Shown here one piece after another: positions 18,636 to 26,916 of a DNA stretch of 64,000 nt (position 1 is its first letter; the number at the start of each line of letters is the position of its first letter). Origin of the DNA: Stieleria magnilauensis (GTDB lineage: Bacteria; Planctomycetota; Planctomycetia; Pirellulales; Pirellulaceae); the NCBI GenBank assembly GCA_007753675.1, contig CP036432.1, positions 2,082,394 through 2,146,393 of the forward strand, in the 5' to 3' direction. Under the pieces are notes generated by a model, which saw nothing but the letters and a program-made list of their open reading frames with translations, did not search any database and was not told the DNA's origin. The position numbers and the translations under genes are program-made.

Positions 18636-19385
18636 ATGAAGCTGGCGTTCACCTCTCTTGCCCTCCTGTCTGTCGCGTTGTTGAGTGGCGGGCCGATCCT
18701 CGCCGACGAGGCTTCCGCGCCGACGGCGGGGAAGCAGATCGAACAGACGTTGCAGACGAGCGACGGCGGCAGCATTTCGTACCTGCTGTATCTGCCCAAG
18801 GACTACGACGGCGAGTCGAAGCAGCCCCTGATTCTGTTCCTTCATGGTCGTGGCGAAAGCTACGGACCACTCAGTCTGGTCGCCAAGTGGGGACCGCCAC
18901 GCTTCGCCGCTCGGGGTGACGATCTGCCGTACATCCTGGTATCCCCGCAATGCCCCGGCGACGATTCATGGAGAAACCCGACGCAACAGAAGCGACTCGT
19001 CGAGCTGCTCGATCACATCGTCAGCACCCTCAGCATCGATGAAAACCACGTCGCCCTGACCGGGCTGAGCATGGGCGGCTACGGGACCTGGCGATTAGCA
19101 GCCGACCATCCGGATCGGTTCTCCGCCGCCGTCCCGGTGTGCGGCGGTGGTGACCCGGAGGATGCAGCGAAACTGAAGGACTTGCCGATTTGGATCTTCC
19201 ATGGTGACCAGGACGGAGCGGTGCCGTTTCAACGATCCGTCGAAATGTTCGACGCGATCAAGCAAGCCGGTGGCGAGAAGGTTCGCTTCACCTCTCTCGA
19301 GCACATCGGACACAACTGCTGGTCGGCGACCTACGCGACACCCGAACTGTTCGACTGGATCAGCAAGCAGAAGCGGGAGAATTAG
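18636..19385 (+). CDS. Secreted alpha/beta-hydrolase (esterase, feruloyl/PHB-depolymerase-like)
   Basis: From ATG at 18636 the protein has 249 residues and a signal peptide (MKLAFTSLALLSVALLSGG, cut near ILADE). The fold is a compact alpha/beta-hydrolase: oxyanion strand LILFLHGRGES, nucleophile elbow GLSMGGYG with Ser145, acid in HGDQDGAVP (Asp193) and catalytic His in HIGHNCW (His226). This matches the prolyl-oligopeptidase/PHB-depolymerase-like secreted esterases common in planctomycetes, usually active on ester groups of plant or algal polysaccharides. The upstream frame from 18480 lacks a signal peptide and overlaps the EcsC gene, so I reject it as the start. Confidence 0.88.
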   Translation: MKLAFTSLALLSVALLSGGPILADEASAPTAGKQIEQTLQTSDGGSISYLLYLPKDYDGESKQPLILFLHGRGESYGPLSLVAKWGPPRFAARGDDLPYILVSPQCPGDDSWRNPTQQKRLVELLDHIVSTLSIDENHVALTGLSMGGYGTWRLAADHPDRFSAAVPVCGGGDPEDAAKLKDLPIWIFHGDQDGAVPFQRSVEMFDAIKQAGGEKVRFTSLEHIGHNCWSATYATPELFDWISKQKREN

Positions 19386-19400
19386 AGACGCCGGAAAAGG

Positions 19401-19503
19401 GTTAGTCAAAAAATGAAGTGGTCAAAAAATAGTCGCCCTAGCGAACGTGGCACGGCACGCCTGAGAATGCTTCATTTCTTGACCACCGAATCTTTTGACC
19501 AAC
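19401..19503. repeat. Nested inverted repeat, GGTCAAAAAATG family (R2), copy 2
   Basis: The left arm holds TAGTCAAAAAATG and GGTCAAAAAAT; the right arm holds their inverse TTCATTTCTTGACC and TCTTTTGACC. It lies between two convergent genes (esterase and sulfatase) and could terminate both transcripts. The unpaired centre differs from copy 1. Confidence 0.75.
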
Positions 19504-19528
19504 TCCTCAGACACCGTTCCCCGTGAAT

Positions 19529-21337
19529 TCACTCGCGTGCGACGTAGACGTAGTACGCGCCACAGATCTCGTTTCCTTCGTCGTCGAGAAAGGTGGTCGT
19601 CAGCTCGATCGGCCCCGATTGCAAGTCGACCGTGGTGGCGAAGAAGGATTGTGATTCATCGGGCTGAAGTGTTTTCGTGATGTCCCCGATCTGGACGGTG
19701 GCCGACGCGATCGGCAACGATTCGCCCCTGACGAAGGTTCCGTCAACGACCTGCGTTTCCGGAACGGATGCCTGGAGCGAGAGTCCGGATTCCCGTGGCC
19801 AACGGCGGAGTTCCATTCGATACGTTCCGGCGCGATCGACGGCCAAGTGCCAGGTACCGTTCTTGCGATCGGCGCGGCGGATTTGCCGCTGCTGATCGAC
19901 GAACACATCCAGCCATTCACATGCCGTCAGCAACATCGGGTTTTCGGCGTCGTTTCCGATGATCACGCGTTGCGGCGTCATGACATCGTCTTTGACCCCG
20001 TCCCACCACGTCTGCAGATGCGAGCGCATTTTGGCGACGACTCGTTGGTGTGCCGCGGCAACGTTTCGATCCTGATGCGGGTCCGCGTCGATGTTGTACA
20101 GTTCTCGGTTTTCCAGCAATCGCCACTGTTTCCACAACACGCCGGCGCCGTCGCGGTGCGGGATCGCCGGACTTTCTTTGGTGTATTTGACACGGAACCC
20201 AGGCATGCGACTGTAATTGATGACCAACATGCGATCGCCCAGCGAGTCACGCTCGCGGCGCATCAACGGCGCCAAACTTTGACCGTCCAGGCGAGTCGAC
20301 GGGGGCGGGACATCGGCCAGGTCGGCGAGCGTCGGCAACAGGTCTTGGACGTGGGTCAGTTCGTCGATCTCGCGAGCCGGCCCGATCGGTCCGGCAGGCC
20401 AGCGGATGAAGCAGGGCACACGGTGGCCGCCTTCCCAGAGCTGCGTTTTTTTGCCTCGCATGCCGGCGTTGAAGTAGTCCTGGCCCATCGTGCTTCCGTT
20501 GTCGGTCAAGAACACGACGATCGTGTTGTCAAACCGTTGCGCTTGCTGCAATCGCTGATCCAGCTTGCCGACGTTTTCATCGATGTTGGCACCCATCGCG
20601 AGGAAGCTGATCAGGTCGGCCTGCTGTTGTTGGTTCAGGTGTTTGACGATTTCCGGGTTGTCTTCGATCGCCTTGCGCAGTGGCTCACGATACTTTTCGG
20701 GAACAAACCAGGGCCAATGCGCCGCGTTGAGTGCGATGTAGGCGAAGAATGGTCGGTCATCGTCTTTGGCGATCCAATCGGCGGCTTCATCAAAAAAGAC
20801 ATCGGTGCAATACCCCTGGTATCGCTGTCGCTTGGTGTTGTGAATGTAGGTGTCGTCGAAATAGTCGTTGTCCCAGAAATCGGGCACGCTGTTGATATGC
20901 GACGAAGGGAACCACAACGCCTCTTCGAAACCGCGGTCTTCCGGGCGGAAGGGGTAGTTATCGCCCAAGTGCCATTTGCCGAAGATCCCGGTGCGATACC
21001 CGGCGTCTTGAAACACGTTGGCGATCGTCTTCAGATCCGCTTTTAGCAAGGTGCGACCGCTGCTGACGTTGCTCGCCCCGTTGCGAAACGCGTCCAGTCC
21101 GGTCATCAATTGTCCGCGTGTCGGCGTGCACATCGGCGCGACGTGAAAGTCAGTCAATCGCACGGATTGGCCGGCCAGTCGATCGATGTTCGGCGTCTCC
21201 GTCAGCGGGTTTCCGTTGCACGAAAATTCACCGTAGCCTTGATCGTCGGTCATGATGACGATCACGTTGGGTTGGTCGGCACAAAGGTCTGGGACACACA
21301 AGACGGCCGCGGCGGCGGCAAGAAGCAAACGCATCAT
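19529..21337 (-). CDS. Secreted type I sulfatase
   Basis: From ATG at 21337 (602 residues) there is a signal peptide MMRLLLAAAAAVLCVPDLCA. The sulfatase core begins NVIVIMTDDQGYGE (metal-binding Asp pair) and carries CTPTRGQLMTG with Cys70, the site converted to formylglycine. FGKWHLG (Lys and His) and TDNGS follow, as expected for family S1. A C-terminal region of about 130 residues (WHLAVDRAGTYRMELRRWP) looks like a beta-sandwich and may bind the glycan. It hydrolyses a sulfate ester, probably on algal polysaccharide. No maturation enzyme is encoded nearby. Confidence 0.93.
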   Translation of the reverse strand: MMRLLLAAAAAVLCVPDLCADQPNVIVIMTDDQGYGEFSCNGNPLTETPNIDRLAGQSVRLTDFHVAPMCTPTRGQLMTGLDAFRNGASNVSSGRTLLKADLKTIANVFQDAGYRTGIFGKWHLGDNYPFRPEDRGFEEALWFPSSHINSVPDFWDNDYFDDTYIHNTKRQRYQGYCTDVFFDEAADWIAKDDDRPFFAYIALNAAHWPWFVPEKYREPLRKAIEDNPEIVKHLNQQQQADLISFLAMGANIDENVGKLDQRLQQAQRFDNTIVVFLTDNGSTMGQDYFNAGMRGKKTQLWEGGHRVPCFIRWPAGPIGPAREIDELTHVQDLLPTLADLADVPPPSTRLDGQSLAPLMRRERDSLGDRMLVINYSRMPGFRVKYTKESPAIPHRDGAGVLWKQWRLLENRELYNIDADPHQDRNVAAAHQRVVAKMRSHLQTWWDGVKDDVMTPQRVIIGNDAENPMLLTACEWLDVFVDQQRQIRRADRKNGTWHLAVDRAGTYRMELRRWPRESGLSLQASVPETQVVDGTFVRGESLPIASATVQIGDITKTLQPDESQSFFATTVDLQSGPIELTTTFLDDEGNEICGAYYVYVARE

Positions 21338-22158
21338 CGGGTGGGGCAAATCTGGAAGGGCGGGAGCGGAGATCGCCAAGTTTAATCGGCTCGACAACCC
21401 AATGGAACAAACCGATCCGCGACGAACAAGATGTGTCCGCCTCTAACCTAAGCCCCAACATCTGGACGGCCGGGTGTTGCTCTCACCAAGGGCTTCTTTC
21501 AACTCTCCGAGTCCACCGGAATCCGGTCTGTTCGCGGCTCGACAGATTACGCATCGTCGGTTCCTTCGCGGTGACACGCTGCTTCAAATCCCAAGCTGCA
21601 TGAAAGTCCTTGCTGCCGGCGGTGGCCGACGAAAGCGGCGGAGTGTTTCGCGTGATGTGATCGGTCCCAGCGTCGTAGTAGAGACCAGTGCCGGTTTCGG
21701 CTGCCGCCAATGCGGATCGATGGGAGAACGGTTGACTGCAAAATGAGCCACTCGTGACGGCACTGGACATTAAGACTCTGATCGTTGCCAAAATATTGAC
21801 GGATAATTTGGAACAAAATCACCTGAAGACTGCGGGAGGAGGACAGCCGCTACGGAGTGACAACGAATCCTCAGCCGCCATTGGCCCTGCGGTCAGAACG
21901 TGTTTTCGATGGTGGGGAAATCCGAGCGTGTCTGCAGAGGACGCTGCGATCCCCCTCAGTGGACACTTAACGGGGATCTGGTTCGCGTACATCGGTCGCA
22001 TCGCATTGCGTTGTTGATATAAAGAAGCCTTGGTGATGTCGTGTGTGGGGAGGGTGCGTAAGGCCCGTGGACCTGGTTGATGACGGAACGCGAATCGTTA
22101 CAGTGAGCTTCGGGGCCAACGATCCGTTAACTCAACAGCAGCATTGTTTGGCAACCAC
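21338..22158. other. Divergent intergenic region
   Basis: About 820 bp between the leftward sulfatase and the rightward polysaccharide operon. It must hold promoters for both, but I see no clear consensus. Open frames at 21474-21746 (+) and 21483-21791 (-) are antisense to each other and neither has a recognisable product. Confidence 0.5.
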
Positions 22159-23877
22159 GTGAGCACATCGACGTACAAGCCTGCCGGTGAAACTGATTTT
22201 GGCTCCACCTCGAAGCCGCCGTTCGGGGAGGATTCGCGAGAACACTCGAGTGTCGGAATCTGCGTGCGGGACACCCGGCCGCAGACCTTTTGCGAGCACT
22301 CATCCCCGTCGACCGACGACGTTCTGGTCAACGTCTTATGCAAACGAGATCAGCGGACGCTGCTCGTACTGATTGCCGGCTGGTTGCTAGGCGTTGTCTT
22401 TTTCTACCTTTGGTGGTTCGATGGAGATCACGTCGCCGGGCCATTCAAGTTCGCGCTCAACACATTGCTCGTTACGTGGACCTCGGTGGTGCCTGCGTAC
22501 CTGTTGTTCTTTGTCGTTCAGATGAAGCGGGTCAATCCGCAGCTAGCCATCCCGCAGACGTGGCGGGTGGCAATGGTGACCACACGCGCTCCATCAGAAC
22601 CGTTCGAAGTGGTTCAAGAAACGCTGTTGGCAATGCTGGATCAAACGTATCCGCACGATACGTGGCTAGCCGACGAAGACCCCAGCGACGACATCCTGCA
22701 GTGGTGTGCCGACCGTGGCATTCAGGTTTCGACGCGACGAGATTCGCCCGAGTACCATCAGCAAACTTGACCACGACGGACGAAATGCAAAGAGGGCAAT
22801 CTGGCGTATTTTTATGATCACTTCGGTTATCAAAACTACGACTTCGTTGCTCAGTTGGATGCCGACCATGTTCCCGAACCGGGCTATCTTGAAGCGGTGC
22901 TTCGTCCCTTCGTCGATGAGTCGGTGGGATACGTTTCCGCTCCGAGCATCTGCGACAAGAATGCCACGGGGAGTTGGTCCGCTCGGGGGCGATTGTACGC
23001 CGAAGCAATCATGCATGGTCCGTTGCAAGCGGGATACTCGAACGGTTTTGCGCCGCTGTGCATTGGTTCGCACTACGCCGTACGCACGGCGGCTTTGCGT
23101 GATATCGGTGGCCTTGGACCGGAGTTGGCCGAGGACCACAGCACGACCCTGATGATGAACGGTCACGGTTGGCGAGGGATCCATGCGCTCGATGCGATCG
23201 CTCACGGAGAGGGACCGCCAACGTATGCCGACTGTGTGACGCAAGAATTTCAGTGGTCGCGCAGCCTGATGGTTTTGCTATTGACGCTGTTGCCCAGATA
23301 CTGGCGCCGACTACCTTGGAAGCTTCGGATCCAGTTTTTATTCAGCGAGCTTTGGTACCCGTTGTTCTCCCTCTCGATTCCCCTGGGCTTGGTGCTTCCG
23401 GTTTGGGCGATCGTTTCCGGTGAGCCGTGGGTCGAGGTCAGCTACCTGGGTTTTGTTGTCCATACGCTGCCGCTCTGCCTGTTGTTGATCGGCATTCAGT
23501 CGCATCTGAAGCGGCACGGGATACTGCGTCCGATCGATTGCCCACTGCTGAGTTGGGAAGCCGCTTTGTTTCAAATTGTGCGGTGGCCGTGGTCGCTTTA
23601 TGGTTCGGTCATGGGCGCCTACATGTCGGTGCGTCGCCAAGTCGTTGAGTTCCGCGTGACGCCCAAAGGCGGTTCAAAACCGACCTCGCTGCCGTGGCGT
23701 GTGCTCAGTCCCTATATCGCAGTGTTGATCGGGACCTTTGTTCCAACCATGTCGGTCACGGAGGCGGGACGCGCCACCGGCTATTTTTTCTTCATTATTT
23801 TGACGCAGGTGTTTTACGTCGTTGCACTTTTTTCCTTGGTAGTGATTCATCAGCATGAAGTCTCAAATGAAAAATGA
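22159..23877 (+). pseudogene. GT2 processive glycosyltransferase (BcsA-like) with in-frame TGA
   Basis: One reading frame from GTG 22159 (TTG at 22144 is an alternative) to 23877 is broken only by TGA at 22768-22770. N-terminal membrane helices (LLVLIAGWLLGVVFFYLWW, then LLVTWTSVVPAYLLFFVV) precede a GT-A domain: TRRDSPEYHQQT, stop, PRRTKCKEGNLAYFYD, DADHVP (the DxD-type metal site), LAEDHSTTLMM (TED-like) and QEFQWSRS (QxxRW-like, with Gln for Arg). Three to five C-terminal membrane helices follow. The layout is that of membrane polysaccharide synthases. The stop falls where relatives have Trp before PRR, so one TGG-to-TGA change would explain it. The rest of the frame is intact and overlaps the next gene. 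It may be a recent nonsense mutation, a sequencing error, or read-through. Confidence 0.85.
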
Positions 23878-25036
23878 TAAACGGCTCGCGATGCAATTCG
23901 TCAGCCTTGTCGTTCTGGCGGTCTTGCCGATTTCGATGATTGCCGTCAACGGTGCCCGCGCTTTCTACGGAATCTTGGCAGAACCGTCCGGTGGAAATCG
24001 CGATACCGGAGATTCGATGCACGAAGACGAGGGGACGGACACGATAGCGTTGGACTTACGTGCGGCGCCCAGCGGTCCATCCGCCGATACCATTTCCGCT
24101 GAGGCGAATGCCGAGGGAGAAGATTCGTTGATTTTCGGTGTATACGACCCAGACGGGGAATTCGAGCGCGACCGCTCGTTGCGTTTGCGACACGTTTATG
24201 TCTCCTGGGCAGACTTCGATCGCAGCAAGTTGCGTCAGTCACTCGTTGCGATGGAGAACCGAGGATTTCAGATCCTGCTGACAATCGAACCCTGGCCCAT
24301 CGCCGGCCGCGGCGACGACTTGCTGGCTTCGATCCTGGCCGGCGGCTACGACGAAACGCTCAATGATCTGGCGAGGATTTTGGACTCTCTGAACGGGCCG
24401 GTCTATGTTTCCTGGGGGCATGAAATGGATCAGGATTTGACCGAACGGTATCCCTGGTCCGGATCCGATCCCGATCGCTTCGTCGGTGCCTATCAACACG
24501 TCGTCAATTTCCTTCGTCGCCACGCAAACACAGAGTTGCGTTTCATTTGGGCAGGCGTTTTGAAGGAGGGTAGCCTCCGCTACTGGCCGGGAAACGAGTA
24601 CGCGGACTATGTCGGCATGCCGGTTTACAGCTACCCGCGATGGGATCAGAAGACCTACGGATTCATCCGAGACTTTCGCACCACGTTTGAGGAAAAGGCG
24701 AAGGTCGTGGAGGAGCTCGACGTCCCACTACTGATTACCGAACTCGGTGTCAGCGGCAGTTCCGACTTCGAAGCCTTTTGGCTGCATCAGGCGTTTATGG
24801 GATTGCGCGACTATGAATCCTTGAAAGGCATCGTCTTTTTCTATGCACAGGACGTGGAAGGTGCTTGGGGCAGTGACATCGCAACGCCCGATTGGCGGGT
24901 TCATCCAGATTCGATCCGTGGCTTGGTGGAATGGGAACTACGCCAAGCAGCATCGCTGGATGCGCGCGGCCAGAACCATCAGTCTTTCGAGGCCTCTGCC
25001 CAACTCGATCAAAACGCATCTCCCCCTGTTGAATGA
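23855..25036 (+). CDS. GH26-like secreted glycoside hydrolase
   Basis: A 393-residue protein with an N-terminal membrane anchor or signal (MQFVSLVVLAVLPISMIAV), a variable acidic linker and a TIM-barrel domain from about residue 95. The pattern VYVSWGHEMD (Glu190, proposed acid/base) and LLITELGVSG (Glu296, proposed nucleophile) matches clan GH-A family 26, which includes beta-mannanases and related endo-enzymes. The start overlaps the end of the glycosyltransferase frame by 23 bp; ATG at 23867 or 23891 is also possible. Hydrolases of this type in synthase operons usually trim or release the nascent polymer. Family assignment is by motif only. Confidence 0.8.
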   Translation: MKSQMKNDKRLAMQFVSLVVLAVLPISMIAVNGARAFYGILAEPSGGNRDTGDSMHEDEGTDTIALDLRAAPSGPSADTISAEANAEGEDSLIFGVYDPDGEFERDRSLRLRHVYVSWADFDRSKLRQSLVAMENRGFQILLTIEPWPIAGRGDDLLASILAGGYDETLNDLARILDSLNGPVYVSWGHEMDQDLTERYPWSGSDPDRFVGAYQHVVNFLRRHANTELRFIWAGVLKEGSLRYWPGNEYADYVGMPVYSYPRWDQKTYGFIRDFRTTFEEKAKVVEELDVPLLITELGVSGSSDFEAFWLHQAFMGLRDYESLKGIVFFYAQDVEGAWGSDIATPDWRVHPDSIRGLVEWELRQAASLDARGQNHQSFEASAQLDQNASPPVE

Positions 25037-25049
25037 TCGAACAAGACGC

Positions 25050-26849
25050 ATGGCCGGAATAAAACAACTGCTGTCGGTGTGTTTGTTGCTCCTGTCCATC
25101 ATTGCAGGCTTCTGCGCGTTTCGGACGGCACCGGTTTCTGGGACGCCGATGAGACAGTTCACCATTCGGCCGAACGAGCATCTCGGAGAGTTTCTGCCGA
25201 AGACGATAATCCATGTCGCGCACCCCGGTGATACGCGGACGGTGCGTTGTGAATCTACGGTCGACAACGCGTGGGTGAATCTGGACTTCCGCCTGGAAGA
25301 AACGACGACCGGCCGATCCATTCCCTTCAATGCGAACGTTTCCTATTATCACGGAAACATCGGAACCGAGGCTTGGGAATCCGGCAGCAGAGTCACGACG
25401 CAGTTTCTCGAGATTCCTGAACCGGGTGAATATTGCGTGTTCGTCAAGGGAACCACGGGGCAAGGTAACGATCCTGAGCCCATGGTTGCCCAGTCGGGAA
25501 TGGACATAGATGTCTTTATCTATAACGGCCCGCAACAGACTCGCGCCTGGTTGTTGATTTTGGCGGGTTCATTGGTGATCGGGACATCCATCTTACTTTG
25601 GACGCTCGCCCATCGTCGGCCTCAGTCAAGCCGGCGGGAGGAGCAGCGATTGAACGAGAATCCGACGGCGGCGCTAGCTACCCCGCAGCACCGCGACGAT
25701 GTTTTGCCCGTCCCCACATGGCCGGCACCCGCGCCGCCAAGCCGTTTGGCCATGCTGGACGGTATGCGTGGTGCGGCGGCATTGGCCGTGGTGTGCTGCC
25801 ACTTTTTTGTTCCCGAGCTCTCGTCGCTTGCCACGACGTTAAACTCGATTTTCCCCGATCCGATTCCGACGTTGGCTCAGCATGGGGATTTGGGAGTCGA
25901 GGTCTTTTTCGTCCTCAGCGGATTTGTCATCGCCTTCTCGATAGGCAATCGACGAATGTCGGGACGCTATGTTGCCAACTTTGCGCTTCGCAGGTCGATC
26001 CGCCTGGATCCTCCTTACTTGGCCACGCTTGCCCTTTCGATGCTGCTGTGGGCAGCGTATTTGCCGGGAGGACTAACGGAGTGTTATCAGCAGAGTCTCG
26101 GTTGGAGAGGCGTGCTGGCGAATTCGTTCTATCTGCAAAACATCTTCGGGTTTCCCAGTTCAGTCGGGGTGGCCTGGACGCTCTGCCTGGAGATTCAATT
26201 CTACCTTGCTTACATCGGCTTATTCAGTTTGGCGCAGTTCGTGTCAGGTGCTCTGGGATCGGGTGGGCAGGATGACCGCCGCGATTTCAGTACCTCACAA
26301 ACGGCGTTGTTGGCCACCTTCTTGCCTCTCTCGATTGCTTCGGTCATTTGGTGGAATTGCAGCCTTGCAGATTTCAGTTTTTTCGGTACTTGGCATCGCT
26401 TCTTTGTAGGCGTCATGTGTTACTGGGCGTTTTCGCAAAGGATCACTTCTGTCGGGTTTTTCGTGTTCGCTGTCGCACTCGCTGCACTTGCAATTCACTC
26501 ACATGATCTTCGGGGTGGCACCGCCGCGACGACAGCGATTCTCATCTACGTCGCGGGACGAACTGGTCATTTGTCGACAGCGTTGTCGGCATCTTGGCTC
26601 CAATATCTCGGTCGCATCTCCTATAGCTTGTATCTCGTGCATCTTTTGGTCGGAGTTTCCTTGGTCAACATGCTATATCGCTCGGACCAGTCCAAGCCCA
26701 TGGCGTTGTGCTTGCTTGTCATCGGGTTGGTCGCCAGCATTGCAGGCGCCGAATTGATGTACCGATTATTTGAGCTGCCGAGTGTCCGATTGAGCCGGAA
26801 AATGAAATGCAGAACGACAGAAACAATCGCGTCGCCTGTGTCTTTCTAA
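25050..26849 (+). CDS. Acyltransferase 3 family membrane protein
   Basis: From ATG at 25050 the protein has 599 residues. A first hydrophobic segment (KQLLSVCLLLLSIIAGFC) is followed by an extracytoplasmic domain of about 150 residues, a second helix (AWLLILAGSLVIGTSILLW), and then the acyltransferase-3 domain starting LAMLDGMRGAAALAVVCCHF (catalytic-type His in the first core helix). About ten membrane helices follow, with FFVLSGFVIAFSI and YLGRISYSLYLVHL, both typical of the family. It probably adds acetyl groups to the polymer made by the synthase two genes upstream. The gap to the GH26-like gene is 13 bp, so they form an operon. The extracytoplasmic insert is unusual for the simplest family members. 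Confidence 0.88.
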   Translation: MAGIKQLLSVCLLLLSIIAGFCAFRTAPVSGTPMRQFTIRPNEHLGEFLPKTIIHVAHPGDTRTVRCESTVDNAWVNLDFRLEETTTGRSIPFNANVSYYHGNIGTEAWESGSRVTTQFLEIPEPGEYCVFVKGTTGQGNDPEPMVAQSGMDIDVFIYNGPQQTRAWLLILAGSLVIGTSILLWTLAHRRPQSSRREEQRLNENPTAALATPQHRDDVLPVPTWPAPAPPSRLAMLDGMRGAAALAVVCCHFFVPELSSLATTLNSIFPDPIPTLAQHGDLGVEVFFVLSGFVIAFSIGNRRMSGRYVANFALRRSIRLDPPYLATLALSMLLWAAYLPGGLTECYQQSLGWRGVLANSFYLQNIFGFPSSVGVAWTLCLEIQFYLAYIGLFSLAQFVSGALGSGGQDDRRDFSTSQTALLATFLPLSIASVIWWNCSLADFSFFGTWHRFFVGVMCYWAFSQRITSVGFFVFAVALAALAIHSHDLRGGTAATTAILIYVAGRTGHLSTALSASWLQYLGRISYSLYLVHLLVGVSLVNMLYRSDQSKPMALCLLVIGLVASIAGAELMYRLFELPSVRLSRKMKCRTTETIASPVSF

Positions 26850-26916
26850 GTCGCATCGGGTGTCATGCCGCCGACGACAGAGGCGCCAATCGATGGATGG
26901 TCAATTCCGTCGGTCG

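Noticed and set aside
19847..21046. 399-residue rightward frame
   Set aside because: Antisense to a complete sulfatase with all active-site motifs.
21483..21791. 102-residue leftward frame in the 21.3-22.2 kb gap
   Set aside because: It overlaps an equally long antisense frame and has no start signal or recognisable motif.
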